Shown: piece after piece, positions 44,017-54,166 of the stretch | Layout of the letters: each line of letters begins with the position of its first letter | Position numbering within the stretch: the stretch's first letter is position 1 | Origin: Nocardioides marmoriginsengisoli | Lineage (GTDB): Bacteria; Actinomycetota; Actinomycetes; Propionibacteriales; Nocardioidaceae | Direction of reading: 5' to 3' | NCBI RefSeq assembly: GCF_003725695.1 | Contig: NZ_RJSE01000005.1 | Span: 34,976-98,975, forward strand | DNA: 64,000 nt | Notes under the pieces: model-generated | Database searches by the model: none | Told to the model about the DNA's origin: nothing | The model's input: the letters and a program-made list of their open reading frames with translations, nothing else | Program-made: the position numbers and the translations under genes

Positions 44017-44735
44017 CACAGCCCCCGGGTCACCGGCGAGGCGGTGGGATCACCGTCGATGAGGTCGAGCAGGTAGGGGTTGGTGGCCCGCTCCTGTCCG
44101 ATCGAGGTCTGTTCACCGTGCCCGGGAAGCACCACGATGTTGTCGGCCAGCGGCAGCACCTTGGTGCGCAGGCTGCGCAGCATCGTCGGGTGGTCGCCGC
44201 CCGGGAGGTCGGTACGGCCGATCGAGCCGGCGAAGAGCAGGTCCCCGGAGAACATCACCTCGGCGATGTCGTCCTGCGCGTAAGGCGTGCGGAAGACGAT
44301 CGAGCCCGCGGTGTGCCCCGGCGTGTGGTCGACCAGGAACTCCAGACCGGCCAGCTCCAGGGTGGCGCCGTCCTCGATCTCCTCGACCCGGTCCGGCTCG
44401 GCGAACTCGTACTTGCCGCCGAGCATCATCGCGGTGGTCTCCGCGGACATCCCCGCCATCGGGTTCGCCAGCAGGTGCCGGTCGTCCGGGTGGATGTACG
44501 CCGTGGCGTCGTACGCGCCCGCCACCGGGGCCACGCACCACATGTGGTCGACGTGCCCGTGGGTGACCAGGACCGAGACAGGCTTCAGCTTGTGCTCGCG
44601 GATGACCGCGTCCACACCGGCGGCGGCGTCCTTGCCCGGATCGATCACCACGCACTCGGTGCCCGCGCCGGTCGCCACCACGTAGCAGTTGGTACCCCAC
44701 GGCCCGGCCGGAAAGCCTGCGATCAGCACTGACAA
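44016..44735 (-). CDS. Metallo-beta-lactamase-fold hydrolase (glyoxalase II-like)
   Basis: The 239-residue protein carries the binuclear metal signature [16 protein letters not shown], then [30 protein letters not shown] and [13 protein letters not shown]. This is the glyoxalase II-like branch, often a thioester or persulfide hydrolase, but the true substrate is not known. It sits upstream of hisS, as in many Actinobacteria, and faces away from the divergent DUF349 gene. Confidence 0.9.
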   Translation of the reverse strand: MSVLIAGFPAGPWGTNCYVVATGAGTECVVIDPGKDAAAGVDAVIREHKLKPVSVLVTHGHVDHMWCVAPVAGAYDATAYIHPDDRHLLANPMAGMSAETTAMMLGGKYEFAEPDRVEEIEDGATLELAGLEFLVDHTPGHTAGSIVFRTPYAQDDIAEVMFSGDLLFAGSIGRTDLPGGDHPTMLRSLRTKVLPLADNIVVLPGHGEQTSIGQERATNPYLLDLIDGDPTASPVTRGL

Positions 44736-44774
44736 TTCTCCTGCTCGGGGGGTGGACGAACGGGGTTCAGCCTA

Positions 44775-44788
44775 CTGTCCCCGGACAG
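44775..44788. promoter_or_regulatory. Inverted repeat in a divergent promoter region
   Basis: CTGTCC and GGACAG flank two bases between the start of the hydrolase gene (minus) and the DUF349 gene (plus). It overlaps the proposed -35 box of the plus-strand promoter and lies beside a TAGGCT -10-like hexamer on the minus strand (44769-44774). It could be a binding site acting on both genes. Confidence 0.4.
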
Positions 44789-44810
44789 GGGCGTTCGTCA
44801 TGGCTACGAT
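44782..44810 (+). promoter_or_regulatory. Likely promoter of the DUF349 gene
   Basis: CGGACA (44782-44787) and TACGAT (44805-44810) are 17 bases apart. Transcription would begin near 44817 and leave a leader of about 34 bases before the GTG at 44851. Confidence 0.45.
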
Positions 44811-44850
44811 GAACCCCGCAGCAGGTGCTCCACCGGACGGAAGGGTCATA

Positions 44851-46092
44851 GTGACCGCGCAGGGCAACCAGGGCGACAGCTTCGGACGCGTCGACGCAGA
44901 CGGGACGGTCTACGTCCGCATCGGCACCGAGGAGCGGATCGTCGGTCAGTACCCCGAAGGCACGCACGAAGAGGCGCTTGCCTTCTACACCAAACGATTC
45001 GAGGGGCTGGAGTTCGAGGTCCATCTCCTCGAGCAGCGGGTCCGGTCCGGGGCGATGTCCCCCGACGAGGCGACCTCGTCGATCGCGCGCCTGGCCGAGC
45101 AGCTGGACGAGCCGAAGGCAGTGGGCGACATCACCGCGCTCACCGCGCGGCTGAACTCCCTGCGACCCGTCATCGGCATGCAGCGCGAGCAGCGCCGCGA
45201 GGAGCGCAGCAAGAAGATCGAGGAGTCGCGCACCCGCAAGGCTGCGATCGTCGCCGAGGCCGAGAAGATCGCCGGCGGCACCGACTGGCGCAACGGCGCC
45301 AACAAGCTGCGCGACCTGCTGGCGGAGTGGAAGGAGCTCCCCCGCCTGGAGAAGGCGGCCGACGACGAGCTCTGGCACCGGTTCTCCGGCGCCCGAACGG
45401 CCTACACCCGTGCCCGCAAGGCGCATTTCGCGGTGATGACCGAGCAGCGCGAAGGCGCCCGGGTGATCAAGGAGCGTCTCGCCAAGGAGGCCGAGGCCCT
45501 CGCCGACTCCACCGACTGGGGCGCGACCGCGGCCAAGTACCGCGGCCTGATGGCCGAGTGGAAGGCCGCTGGTCCGGCGCCCAAGGACGTCGACGACGCC
45601 CTCTGGAAGCGCTTCCGCGGTGCCCAGGACCAGTTCTTCGGGGCCCGTGACGCCGACAACGCGAAGATCGACGAGGAGTTCGCCGCCAACGCCGTCGTGA
45701 AGGAGGCGCTCCTGGTCGAGGCCGAGGCGCTGCTCCCGATCACCGACCTCGCGGCGGCGAAGAAGGCCTTCCGCGACATCGGCGAGCGCTGGGAGGCGGC
45801 CGGCAAGGTCCCCCGCGACCAGATCAAGACGCTGGAGGCGCGGATCCGCAAGGTCGAGCAGGAGATCCGCGGGCTCGAAGAGGACCAGTGGAAGAAGTCC
45901 GACCCGGAGAAGTCCGCTCGTGCCGACGGGATGGTCGGCCAGCTGCAGGACGCCATCGCGAAGATCGAGGCGGACCTGGAGAAGGCCCGTGCCGCCGGGG
46001 ACGCCAAGAAGGTCAAGGACCTCGAGGAGAACCTGGCGTCGCGCCAGTCGTTCCTCGACCTCGCGATGAAGACGGCGTCCGAGTTCTCGTAG
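44851..46092 (+). CDS. DUF349 coiled-coil protein
   Basis: This is the only plus-strand gene. The acidic, lysine-rich, mostly helical protein (413 residues) has about three DUF349 repeats of ~70 residues, recognisable from LLAEWKELPRLEKAADDELW, LMAEWKAAGPAPKDVDDALW and the weaker DIGERWEAAGKVPRDQIKT. The C-terminus is a coiled coil (KIEADLEKARAAGDAKKVKD). DUF349 proteins have no settled function. The GTG at 44851 is preceded by GGAAGGG; an ATG at 44800 would lie within the predicted promoter. It converges with rel, 27 bases between stops. Confidence 0.9.
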   Translation: MTAQGNQGDSFGRVDADGTVYVRIGTEERIVGQYPEGTHEEALAFYTKRFEGLEFEVHLLEQRVRSGAMSPDEATSSIARLAEQLDEPKAVGDITALTARLNSLRPVIGMQREQRREERSKKIEESRTRKAAIVAEAEKIAGGTDWRNGANKLRDLLAEWKELPRLEKAADDELWHRFSGARTAYTRARKAHFAVMTEQREGARVIKERLAKEAEALADSTDWGATAAKYRGLMAEWKAAGPAPKDVDDALWKRFRGAQDQFFGARDADNAKIDEEFAANAVVKEALLVEAEALLPITDLAAAKKAFRDIGERWEAAGKVPRDQIKTLEARIRKVEQEIRGLEEDQWKKSDPEKSARADGMVGQLQDAIAKIEADLEKARAAGDAKKVKDLEENLASRQSFLDLAMKTASEFS

Positions 46093-46119
46093 TCCCTGCC
46101 GACCTGCGCGCCGACCCGA

Positions 46120-48465
46120 TCAGTGCGTGACGCGGTAGGCGTCGAACACCCCGTCGATCATCCGGACCGACTTCAGGATCGCGCCGAGGTGCTTGGGGTC
46201 GCCCATCTCGAACGCGAACTTGCTCTTCGCCACCCGGTCCCGGCTGGTGTTCAGCGACGCCGACAGGATGTTGACGTGCTGATCGGCCAGCACCTGGGTG
46301 ATGTCCGAGAGCAGCCGCGCGCGGTCGAGCGCCTCCACCATGATCTGGACCAGGAAGGTCGAGGTCGAGGTGGGCGCCCACTCCACGTCGACCAGCCGCT
46401 CCGGCTGGCCGAGAAGGTCGGCCGCGTTGGTGCAGTCCTTGCGGTGCACCGAGACGCCTGAGCCCCGGGTCACGAACCCGAGGATCTCGTCACCCGGGAC
46501 CGGGGTGCAGCACTTGGCCAGCTTCACCAGGACGTCGGTGCCGTCCAGGCCCATCACGATCACGCCGGAGTCGCCGGCCGTCTTCTGCGCGCGCCGCGGC
46601 CGGGTGATCGTGACCGTCTCGGCCATGTCCTCGGCAGCGCCCTCGGTGCCGCCGACGAGCTCGACCACCTTCCGGACGACGGCCTGGGCGCCGAGGTTGC
46701 CCTCACCGACCGCGGCGTAGAGCGCCGAGACGTCGGCCAGCCGGAAGTCGTTGGCCACCTGGGTCAGCGACTCGTGCGTCATCACCCGCTTGAGGGAGAC
46801 GCCTTCCTTGCGCATCAGCTTCGCGATCTGGTCCTTGCCGACCTCGATCGCCTCTTCGCGGCGCTCCTTGGTGAACCAGTGCCGGATCTTGCTGCGCGCC
46901 CGGGGCGACTTCACGAAGCCGAGCCAGTCGCGGCTCGGGCCGGCGTTCGGGGACTTCGAGGTGAAGACCTCGACCACGTCGCCGTGCTCGAGCTTCGACT
47001 CCAGCGGCACCAGCCGGCCGTTGACCCGGGCACCGATGGTGTGGTGGCCGACCTCGGTGTGGATCGCGTAGGCGAAGTCGATCGGCGTCGAGCCGATCGG
47101 CAGCCCCATCACGTCGCCGCGGGGGGTGAAGACGTACACCTCGGCCGCGTTGATCTCGAAGCGCAGCGACTCCAGGAACTCGCCCGGGTCCTCGACCTCG
47201 TTCTGCCAGTCCAGGAGCTGGCGCACCCAGGGCATGTCGCTCTGGCCGCTCTCGGCAAGCGTCTTGTCGGTGTCCACCCCGGCGCGGGTGTCCTCCTTGT
47301 ACTTCCAGTGCGCGGCGACGCCGTACTCGGCGCGGCGGTGCATCGCGAAGGTCCGGATCTGCATCTCGACGGCCTTGCCGGAGGGGCCGATCACGGTGGT
47401 GTGCAGCGATTGGTACATGTTGAACTTCGGCATCGCCACGAAGTCCTTGAACCGGCCCGGGATCGGGTTCCACCGGTTGTGCAGCACGCCGAGGACGCTG
47501 TAGCAGTCCGGGTCGTTGTCGACCAGGATCCGGATCCCGACCAGGTCGTAGATGTCGGTGAACTCGCGGCCGCCGTGGATCATCTTCTGGTAGATCGAGT
47601 AGTAGTGCTTCGGCCGGCCGGTGACCCGGGCCTTGATCTTCGCGCCCTTCAGGTCGCTCTCGACCACGTCGATCACCTGGCGCATGAACTGGTCGCGCGA
47701 GGGCGAGCGCTCCGCGACCATCCGCACGATCTCGTCGTAGATCTTCGGGTGCAGGGTCGCGAACGCGAGGTCCTCCAGCTCCCACTTGATCGTGTTCATG
47801 CCGAGCCGGTGCGCCAGCGGGGCGAAGATCTCCAGGGTCTCCCGGGACTTGCGCTCCTGGGTCTCGGCCTTCACGTAGCGCAGCGTGCGCATGTTGTGCA
47901 GCCGGTCGGCCAGCTTGATGACCAGCACCCGGATGTCCCGGCTCATCGCCACGATCATCTTGCGGATGGTCTCGGACTGCGCCGAGTCGCCGTACTTGAC
48001 CTTGTCGAGCTTGGTGACCCCGTCGACCAGCAGCGCCACCTCGTCGCCGAAGTCCTTGCGGAGCTGGTCCAGCGTGTACGGCGTGTCCTCGACGGTGTCG
48101 TGCAGCAGCGACGCCACCAGCGTCGGCTCGGTCATGCCGATGTCCGCGAGGATCGTCGTCACGGCCAGCGGGTGGGTGATGTACGGGTCCCCGCTCTTCC
48201 GCATCTGCCCGCGGTGGTGCAGCTCCGCGGTGGCGTACGCGCGCTCGAGGAGGGCCAGGTCGGCCTTCGGATGATTCGCCCGTACGGCGCGGAAGAGCGG
48301 CTCGAGCTCGGGGTTGCCGACCTGCTTGCTGGTGCCGATCCGGGCTAGCCGGGCCCGGACGCCGCGACCGCCGCTGAGGATCGGTCCGCTCGGCTCGACG
48401 ATCGGCGGCGAGGCGGGCGGGGGCGCGCTCGGAGCAGCGTCCGCGATGACCCTTTCCTCCGCCAT
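46120..48465 (-). CDS. rel: Bifunctional (p)ppGpp synthetase/hydrolase Rel
   Basis: Rel makes and degrades the stringent-response signal (p)ppGpp. The 781-residue protein has an HD hydrolase domain ([17 protein letters not shown]), a synthetase domain with [13 protein letters not shown] and [20 protein letters not shown], a TGS domain ([14 protein letters not shown]) and a C-terminal ACT domain. RFKD is the form found in bifunctional Rel rather than synthetase-only RelA, and the HD box is intact. It lies downstream of apt, as is common. Confidence 0.97.
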   Translation of the reverse strand: MAEERVIADAAPSAPPPASPPIVEPSGPILSGGRGVRARLARIGTSKQVGNPELEPLFRAVRANHPKADLALLERAYATAELHHRGQMRKSGDPYITHPLAVTTILADIGMTEPTLVASLLHDTVEDTPYTLDQLRKDFGDEVALLVDGVTKLDKVKYGDSAQSETIRKMIVAMSRDIRVLVIKLADRLHNMRTLRYVKAETQERKSRETLEIFAPLAHRLGMNTIKWELEDLAFATLHPKIYDEIVRMVAERSPSRDQFMRQVIDVVESDLKGAKIKARVTGRPKHYYSIYQKMIHGGREFTDIYDLVGIRILVDNDPDCYSVLGVLHNRWNPIPGRFKDFVAMPKFNMYQSLHTTVIGPSGKAVEMQIRTFAMHRRAEYGVAAHWKYKEDTRAGVDTDKTLAESGQSDMPWVRQLLDWQNEVEDPGEFLESLRFEINAAEVYVFTPRGDVMGLPIGSTPIDFAYAIHTEVGHHTIGARVNGRLVPLESKLEHGDVVEVFTSKSPNAGPSRDWLGFVKSPRARSKIRHWFTKERREEAIEVGKDQIAKLMRKEGVSLKRVMTHESLTQVANDFRLADVSALYAAVGEGNLGAQAVVRKVVELVGGTEGAAEDMAETVTITRPRRAQKTAGDSGVIVMGLDGTDVLVKLAKCCTPVPGDEILGFVTRGSGVSVHRKDCTNAADLLGQPERLVDVEWAPTSTSTFLVQIMVEALDRARLLSDITQVLADQHVNILSASLNTSRDRVAKSKFAFEMGDPKHLGAILKSVRMIDGVFDAYRVTH

Positions 48466-48486
48466 GCGTCCAGTCTAGGGCTCAGG

Positions 48487-49032
48487 TCAGAGAGTGCGCA
48501 GGGACAGCAAGGGGGTCTCCCCCAGGGCGCCCCGGCCGTGCAGGAACGAGAGCTCCATCAGCACGGCCAGAGCGTGCACCACACCACCGCCCTGCGCGAC
48601 CAGGGAAGCGGTCGCGGCGGCCGTCCCGCCGGTGGCCAGGACGTCGTCGATCAGCAGCACCCGCTCGCCCGGCACCAACGCGTCGGTGTGCATCTCCAGG
48701 GTGGCCTCGCCGTACTCCAGCGAGTAGCTGACGGCATACGTCGCGGACGGCAGCTTGCCGGGCTTGCGCACCGGGACGAACCCGACGCCGAGGGCGAGCG
48801 CCACCGGTGCCGCGAGGATGAACCCGCGGGCCTCCATCCCGATCACCTTGTCGACGCAGACCGCGCCGGACTCGTCGCGGCCGGCCGCGGCCAGTGCCTG
48901 CACGACCGCCGTGAAGCCGTCATGGTCGGCCAGCAGCGGGGTGATGTCCTTGAACATCACGCCCGGCTGCGGGAAGTCCGGGATGTCCCGGATCAGTCGA
49001 TCGAAGATCGCGTCCAGGCTCTCGGCGGTCAT
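48487..49032 (-). CDS. apt: Adenine phosphoribosyltransferase
   Basis: Apt salvages adenine to AMP using PRPP. The 181 residues show DIPDFPQPGVMFKDITPLL, KVIGMEARGFILAAPVAL, PVRKPGKLP and the PRPP motif VLLIDDVLATGGTAAA. It lies between secF and rel, a typical order (secD-secF-apt-rel). Confidence 0.96.
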   Translation of the reverse strand: MTAESLDAIFDRLIRDIPDFPQPGVMFKDITPLLADHDGFTAVVQALAAAGRDESGAVCVDKVIGMEARGFILAAPVALALGVGFVPVRKPGKLPSATYAVSYSLEYGEATLEMHTDALVPGERVLLIDDVLATGGTAAATASLVAQGGGVVHALAVLMELSFLHGRGALGETPLLSLRTL

Positions 49033-49039
49033 CGAGCGG

Positions 49040-50272
49040 TCACTTGCCGCGCTTGGACCGGGGCTGCCTGGTCGGTTGCGGGCGGTGCGCCGAGCCGGAC
49101 GGCTCGATCGGTGCCTTCGGCTCCGGGACGACCCGGCCGCTTCCGGTTGCCGAGGCTCGTGACGCCGGCGTCACGAACGGGGTCCGGGGCTGGCCCTCGT
49201 CGTCCTCGTCCAGCTCGCCGCTGCCCTCGACCACCGGCATGTCCTCGGTGAAGGTGGGCACGTTGGCGTACTTGTCGACGTCCCGCTTGGCGCGCGCCCG
49301 TGCCCGGCGGTCGGCGTCGACCACGGTCGCCTCGCTCTGCTTCATGTGCACCAGCAGGCGCGGCGCGATGAAGACCGAGGAGTAGATGCCGACGCCCATG
49401 CCGACGAACTGCGCCAGCGCCAGGTCCTGCAGCGAGCTGGCGCCGAGCTGGACGGCGCTCACGTAGAGGATCGCGCCGATCGGGATCAGGGCCACGATCG
49501 AGGTGTTGATCGAGCGCACCAGGGTCTGGTTCACGGCCAGGTTGGCCGCGTCGCTGTAGGTCTGGCCGCTACGGCGCAGGTCGTGGGTGTTCTCCCGGAT
49601 CTTGTCGAAGACGACCACCGTGTCGTACATCGAGAAGCCGAGGATCGCGAGCAGACCGGTCACCGCCGCCGGCGTCACCGTGAAGCCGGAGAGCGAGTAC
49701 ACGCCCATCGTGATGACCACGTCGTGCAGCAGGGCCACCAGACCCGCGACGGACATCTTCCACTCCCGGAAGTAGCCCCAGATGAAGAGGACGACCAGGA
49801 TCAGGAAGATGCCGACGCCGAGGATGGCCCGCTTGGCCACCTCCTTGCCCCAGCTGGCTCCGATCTCGGTCGGCGACACGTCGCCGGGCTTCACCCCAAG
49901 CCCCTCCTGGAGCTTCGACTGCAGCTCGCCGGCCTCGTCGCTGGAGATCGGCTCGACCTGGACGATCAGGGAGTCCTTGCCCGAGGTCGTCACGACCGGG
50001 GTTCCGGCGTCCTCGATGCCGGAGCTGGCCACGAGGTCGCGGGCCTTGTCCGCCCCGGACTGACCCGCGTTCTGGCCGGTGAGGTTGAGGACCCGGTACT
50101 CGGTACCGCCGGTGAACTCGATGCCGAACTTGAACCCGTTCAGCACGATGACCGTCAGGAAGAACCCGACGATGACGACGGAGACCGAGTACCAGACGGA
50201 GCGGCGGCCGACGAAGTCGATCGACCGGGCACCGGTATAGAGCTCGTTTCCTGCTCGTGAGAAGCGGCCCAT
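49040..50272 (-). CDS. secF: Protein translocase subunit SecF
   Basis: SecF works with SecD to pull exported proteins across the membrane using the proton gradient. The 410 residues have six membrane helices, an N-terminal GIEFTGGTEYRV typical of SecF and the conserved FSMYDTVVVFDKIRENT. The C-terminal ~110 residues are a charged, Pro/Ser/Arg-rich cytosolic tail, an actinobacterial feature. It overlaps secD by one base. Confidence 0.96.
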   Translation of the reverse strand: MGRFSRAGNELYTGARSIDFVGRRSVWYSVSVVIVGFFLTVIVLNGFKFGIEFTGGTEYRVLNLTGQNAGQSGADKARDLVASSGIEDAGTPVVTTSGKDSLIVQVEPISSDEAGELQSKLQEGLGVKPGDVSPTEIGASWGKEVAKRAILGVGIFLILVVLFIWGYFREWKMSVAGLVALLHDVVITMGVYSLSGFTVTPAAVTGLLAILGFSMYDTVVVFDKIRENTHDLRRSGQTYSDAANLAVNQTLVRSINTSIVALIPIGAILYVSAVQLGASSLQDLALAQFVGMGVGIYSSVFIAPRLLVHMKQSEATVVDADRRARARAKRDVDKYANVPTFTEDMPVVEGSGELDEDDEGQPRTPFVTPASRASATGSGRVVPEPKAPIEPSGSAHRPQPTRQPRSKRGK

Positions 50273-51996
50273 CAGACCCTCCCTCCCTGGGGCTCGGCGT
50301 CGAGGCCGAGCGTCGCGCGGCTGAGGCCCGAGAGCGCGCCGCCACCGTTGAAGAACTTGAACCGGGCCAGGTAGGACACCGCGTGCTTGGTGAACCAGAA
50401 CAGCACTGCGAGGTCCACCAGGGTCGAGAGACCGAGCGCGAACCCGAAGCCCTTGACCACGCCGGTGGCGAAGAAGTAGAGCACGCCGGCGGAGAGCAGC
50501 GAGACCACGTTGGCGGCCATCCGGGTCTTCCGAGCCCGGGCCCAGCCGGTCTCGACCGCGACCCGCATCGACCGGCCCTCGCGCATCTCGTCACGTATCC
50601 GTTCGAAGAAGATGACGAAGGAGTCCGCTGTCACGCCGACACCGATGATCAGACCCGCGATACCCGGCAGGGTCAGCGTGAAGCCGGCCGCCTTGCTGAG
50701 CAGCAGCACCAGGGCGTAGGTGATCGCGGCTGCCACGACGAGCGAGGCGAGCACGACGGTGCCGAGGCCGCGGTAGTAGATCAGGCAGTAGAGCATCACG
50801 AGGACGAAGCCGATGCCGCCGGCCCAGAGGCCCGCGCTGAGCTGGTTGCCCGCCAGCGACGGCCCGATGATCTCGGTGGACGGGTCCGCCTCGAACTTGA
50901 TCGGGAGCGCGCCGAACTTCAGCGAGTTCGCCAGCGCGGTCGCGGACTCCTCGTTGAAGGAACCGGTGATCTGGGCCGAGCCGTCGGTGATCACACCGGT
51001 GAAGCCCGGGTAGGAGAGCACCTGACCGTCGAGGACGACGGCGAACGAGCCGCCGTTGTCGATCAGGGCCCGGCTGATGTCGGCGAAGTCCTTGACCGCC
51101 TTGCCCTTGAGCTCGAGGTTCACCGCCCAGGCCGCCTGGCCCTGCGGGATGCCGGCGGAGGCCTTCTTCAGCGAGGTGCCCTCGATGACGGCCTTGGAGA
51201 GCAGGAACTTCTGCCCGTCCTCGTCGCAGGTGATCAGCGGCTCTGCCGGGTTGTCGACCACCGGTGCCGCGGCGCCGTCGGCCGGGCAGGTGAAGGCAGC
51301 GAACTTGGTGACCCACTCGGCCGGCGGGTTCGCCGCCCAGGCCAGCTCGGAGGTGACGTTGGCGTCGTCCTGCGTCGGCGTGCCGGTCGGGGTGCCCGTG
51401 GGCGTCCCGGTGGGTGTTCCTGTCGGAGTCCCCGAAGGCTTCCCGGTGGGCGTCGGCGTCGGGGTGTCCGCCTGCTTCGCGAACCCGGGGGCCGGGCGCG
51501 GGTTCGGCGTGGAGGTCGCCTTCTTCTTCGGGCTGGCCTTGTCGGTCGGCTTGGCCTTGTTGGTGGCCTTGCCGGACGGCGTCGCGGTCGGGGACGGGGT
51601 CGGGGTCGGGGTACTGGTCACCGGGACACCGGGCTGGCGTCCGCCGTTGGCGACCAGGCGGAACCGCAGCTGCGCGGTCCGCTTGACCGTGTCGACCAGG
51701 TCACGACGGCTCCTGCCGGGGATCTCGACGACGAGGAACCGGTTGCCCTGGGTGGTCACGTCGGCCTCGGCGACACCGGACCCGTTGACCCGCTGGTCGA
51801 TGATCTTGCGGGCGAGATCCAGGTTCGCGGCCTTCGGGTTGCCCTCGGCGATCAGCGTGATCCGGGTGCCGCCCTGGAGGTCGAGGCCCAGCTGGGGCTT
51901 CCAGGTACCGGCGAGCGCCACCAGCCCGAAGAGCACGGCGACGCCGACGAAAAACACCACCAGCCGTTGGCCCGGCCGATACTTCTTAGTTGCCAC
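50272..51996 (-). CDS. secD: Protein translocase subunit SecD with a Pro/Thr insert
   Basis: SecD, 574 residues, has six membrane helices, the start of the first periplasmic domain in LGLDLQGGTRITL and the conserved VTADSFVIFFERIRDEMREG in the membrane part. The periplasmic region holds an insert of about 90 residues (roughly 123-215). The insert is rich in Thr, Pro and Lys and contains a five-fold GTPT array; it is absent from E. coli SecD and probably flexible. It follows yajC. Confidence 0.95.
   Translation of the reverse strand: MATKKYRPGQRLVVFFVGVAVLFGLVALAGTWKPQLGLDLQGGTRITLIAEGNPKAANLDLARKIIDQRVNGSGVAEADVTTQGNRFLVVEIPGRSRRDLVDTVKRTAQLRFRLVANGGRQPGVPVTSTPTPTPSPTATPSGKATNKAKPTDKASPKKKATSTPNPRPAPGFAKQADTPTPTPTGKPSGTPTGTPTGTPTGTPTGTPTQDDANVTSELAWAANPPAEWVTKFAAFTCPADGAAAPVVDNPAEPLITCDEDGQKFLLSKAVIEGTSLKKASAGIPQGQAAWAVNLELKGKAVKDFADISRALIDNGGSFAVVLDGQVLSYPGFTGVITDGSAQITGSFNEESATALANSLKFGALPIKFEADPSTEIIGPSLAGNQLSAGLWAGGIGFVLVMLYCLIYYRGLGTVVLASLVVAAAITYALVLLLSKAAGFTLTLPGIAGLIIGVGVTADSFVIFFERIRDEMREGRSMRVAVETGWARARKTRMAANVVSLLSAGVLYFFATGVVKGFGFALGLSTLVDLAVLFWFTKHAVSYLARFKFFNGGGALSGLSRATLGLDAEPQGGRV
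51373..51432. repeat. Five-copy 12-base tandem repeat in secD
   Basis: Five successive 12-base units encode GTPT repeated five times within the SecD insert. The units differ mainly at third codon positions, so the array is old enough to have drifted while the peptide was kept. Copy number may vary between strains. Confidence 0.85.
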
Positions 51997-52010
51997 GGTC
52001 CAGCGTCTCC

Positions 52011-52310
52011 TCAGTCTTCGGGGTCGTGCTCGTCGGTGGTGGGTGCTTCAGCGTCAGGCGCCCGTCGTACGACGACCTGACGGGCGACCGTGATCACGGT
52101 GCCTTCGGCGATCTCCAGCTGGACCTTGTCACCGTCAAGCGAACGAACGGTGCCGAAGATACCCGCGGAGAGGATCACTTCGTCGCCGATCTCGATCTCT
52201 GCCTGCAAAGCGGCGACACGGCGCTGCGAGGCGCGGGTCGACCGGGTCAGCAGGAACCAGAGGCCTACGAGGGCAACCAGGTAGAGCACGATCTGCAGCT
52301 CTGGGGGCAC
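52011..52310 (-). CDS. yajC: Preprotein translocase subunit YajC
   Basis: YajC is a small accessory of SecDF. One membrane helix (LQIVLYLVALVGLWFLLTR) is followed by the soluble motif LQAEIEIGDEVILSAGIFGT and VITVARQVV. From the GTG at 52310 the protein has 99 residues, the usual length. No good ribosome binding site is visible there, and the frame extends to 52403, so the start is uncertain. It lies between ruvB and secD. Confidence 0.87.
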   Translation of the reverse strand: MPPELQIVLYLVALVGLWFLLTRSTRASQRRVAALQAEIEIGDEVILSAGIFGTVRSLDGDKVQLEIAEGTVITVARQVVVRRAPDAEAPTTDEHDPED

Positions 52311-52427
52311 GGGGAGGACTCTCGGTGTCGGGTTCAGGTGCTTCGGCAGTAGCGCGCGCCAGCACAGGGGTGCGCCACGCCGAGGAAGTGTAACCGGCAA
52401 CACGTCATCGGACCGACGCCGGGCGGA

Positions 52428-53561
52428 TCAGCCTGTGGGTTCTCCGTCGCCGAAGAGGGTTCCGTGGTCGGAGAACGGCGACGAGGCCGGTACGGCGAGC
52501 CCCAGGTGGGTCCACGCAGCCGGGGTCGCGACCCGTCCGCGCGGGGTCCGCGCGAGCATCCCGGTGCGCACCAGGAAGGGTTCGGCGACCTCCTCCACGG
52601 TCTCGCGCTCCTCGCCGACGGCGACCGCGAGCGTGCTCAGCCCGACCGGCCCGCCCCCGAACCGCCGGCAGAGCGCGTCCAGCACCGCCCGGTCGAGGCG
52701 GTCCAGCCCGGTCTCGTCCACCTCGAAGAGCTCCAGCGCCCGGCGGGCGACGTCCCGGGTGACGATGCCGTCCGCGCGGACCTGGGCGTAGTCCCGGACC
52801 CGGCGGAGCAGGCGGTTGGCGATCCGCGGGGTGCCCCGCGAGCGCAGCGCGATCTCGGCGGTGCCCTCGGGCACGGTGCCGACCTCCAGCAGGCCGGCGG
52901 AACGCTGCACGATCAGGTCGAGGTCCGCGGCCGCGTAGAACTCCAGGTGGCCGGTGAAACCGAACCGGTCCCGCAACGGCCCCGGCAGCAACCCGGCCCG
53001 GGTGGTCGCCCCGACCAGCGTGAACGGCGGGATCTCCAACGGGATCGCGGTGGCGCCCGGCCCCTTGCCGATCACCACGTCGACCCGGAAGTCCTCCATC
53101 GCCAGGTAGAGCATCTCCTCGGCCGGCCGGGACATCCGGTGGATCTCGTCGACGAAGAGGACGTCGCCCTCGTTCAGCCCCGAAAGGATCGCGGCCAGGT
53201 CCCCCGCGTGGGTGATCGCCGGACCGCTCGTCAGCCGCAGCGGGGCGGACATCTCGGACGCGATGATCATCGCCAGAGTGGTCTTGCCCAGGCCCGGCGG
53301 TCCGGAGAGCAGCACGTGGTCGGCGGTGCGGCCGCGCGACCTAGCGGCGTCGAGGACCAGCGAGAGCTGCTCGCGCACCCGCTCCTGGCCGATCACCTCG
53401 TCCATCGACCGCGGCCGCAGGGCGGCCTCGACCGCGCGCTCGTCGGGATCGGCATCGAGATCGGTCACCGAGTCGGCCCGGGCCGCCCGTTGCTCCAGGA
53501 ACTCGCGCTCGGCCTGCTCCAGGGCCGCCTGGACCGCGGACTCCACGTCCTCGGAGGCCAT
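52428..53561 (-). CDS. ruvB: Holliday junction branch migration helicase RuvB
   Basis: RuvB is the AAA+ motor that moves Holliday junctions with RuvA. The 377-residue protein contains [19 protein letters not shown], Walker [19 protein letters not shown], Walker [38 protein letters not shown] and a winged-helix C-terminus with [13 protein letters not shown] ~45-residue N-terminal extension precedes the core. ATG 53561 shares a base with the ruvA stop. Confidence 0.97.
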   Translation of the reverse strand: MASEDVESAVQAALEQAEREFLEQRAARADSVTDLDADPDERAVEAALRPRSMDEVIGQERVREQLSLVLDAARSRGRTADHVLLSGPPGLGKTTLAMIIASEMSAPLRLTSGPAITHAGDLAAILSGLNEGDVLFVDEIHRMSRPAEEMLYLAMEDFRVDVVIGKGPGATAIPLEIPPFTLVGATTRAGLLPGPLRDRFGFTGHLEFYAAADLDLIVQRSAGLLEVGTVPEGTAEIALRSRGTPRIANRLLRRVRDYAQVRADGIVTRDVARRALELFEVDETGLDRLDRAVLDALCRRFGGGPVGLSTLAVAVGEERETVEEVAEPFLVRTGMLARTPRGRVATPAAWTHLGLAVPASSPFSDHGTLFGDGEPTG

Positions 53562-54166
53562 CAGGCCCTGCTCAGCGTCTGCAACGCGAGGCGGAGGAGC
53601 TGCGCCACGTCGGGCGCCTCCATCGTGTCGGCGGTCGGGGTGACCGCGGTGACCGCGCGGTCGGCCTCCTTGCCGGACCATCCCAGGCCGACGAGCCCGC
53701 CGTGCACCTGGCTCTGCCACTCCGCCACGGCGGCCTGCCCCGGCATCGCCGCGGACACCGAGCCGGGGGCGCCGATCCGGTCGCGCAGCTCGAGGATGAT
53801 CCGCTGGGCGCCCTTCTGGCCGATGCCCGGCACGTTCGTCAGGGTCTTCACGTCGTCGCTGCCGACCGCTCGGCGGATCGCCTCCGGGTTCAGTACGGCG
53901 AGCATCGCCTGGGCGAGCTTCGGCCCGACGCCGCTGGCGGTCTGGACGAGCTCGAACATCTGCTTCTCGTCCTCGTCCGCGAAGCCGAACAGGGTCAGCG
54001 AGTCCTCGCGGACGACCATGCTGGTCGGCAAGGTGGCCTCGCTCCCCCGGCTCAGCTCCGCCAGCGTGTTCGGGGTGCACTGCAGCTCCAGGCCCACACC
54101 GCCGACCTCGAGAACGGCCGAGGTCAGGCCCACGGCCGCGACCCGGCCCCGGACGAACGCGATCAT
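53561..54166 (-). CDS. ruvA: Holliday junction-binding protein RuvA
   Basis: RuvA binds four-way junctions and recruits RuvB. The 201 residues start [23 protein letters not shown] (OB fold, first motif VRGRVAAVG), continue with the helix-hairpin-helix motifs [13 protein letters not shown] and [19 protein letters not shown], and end with the RuvB-binding domain. ATGA overlap with ruvC. Confidence 0.97.
   Translation of the reverse strand: MIAFVRGRVAAVGLTSAVLEVGGVGLELQCTPNTLAELSRGSEATLPTSMVVREDSLTLFGFADEDEKQMFELVQTASGVGPKLAQAMLAVLNPEAIRRAVGSDDVKTLTNVPGIGQKGAQRIILELRDRIGAPGSVSAAMPGQAAVAEWQSQVHGGLVGLGWSGKEADRAVTAVTPTADTMEAPDVAQLLRLALQTLSRA

Noticed and set aside
44800..44850. Earlier ATG start for the DUF349 gene.
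   Set aside because: It would place the start within the likely -10 region and has no good ribosome binding site; the GTG at 44851 has GGAAGGG.
51373..51432. CRISPR-like array.
   Set aside because: The repeat units are 12 bases without spacers and lie inside the secD coding frame.
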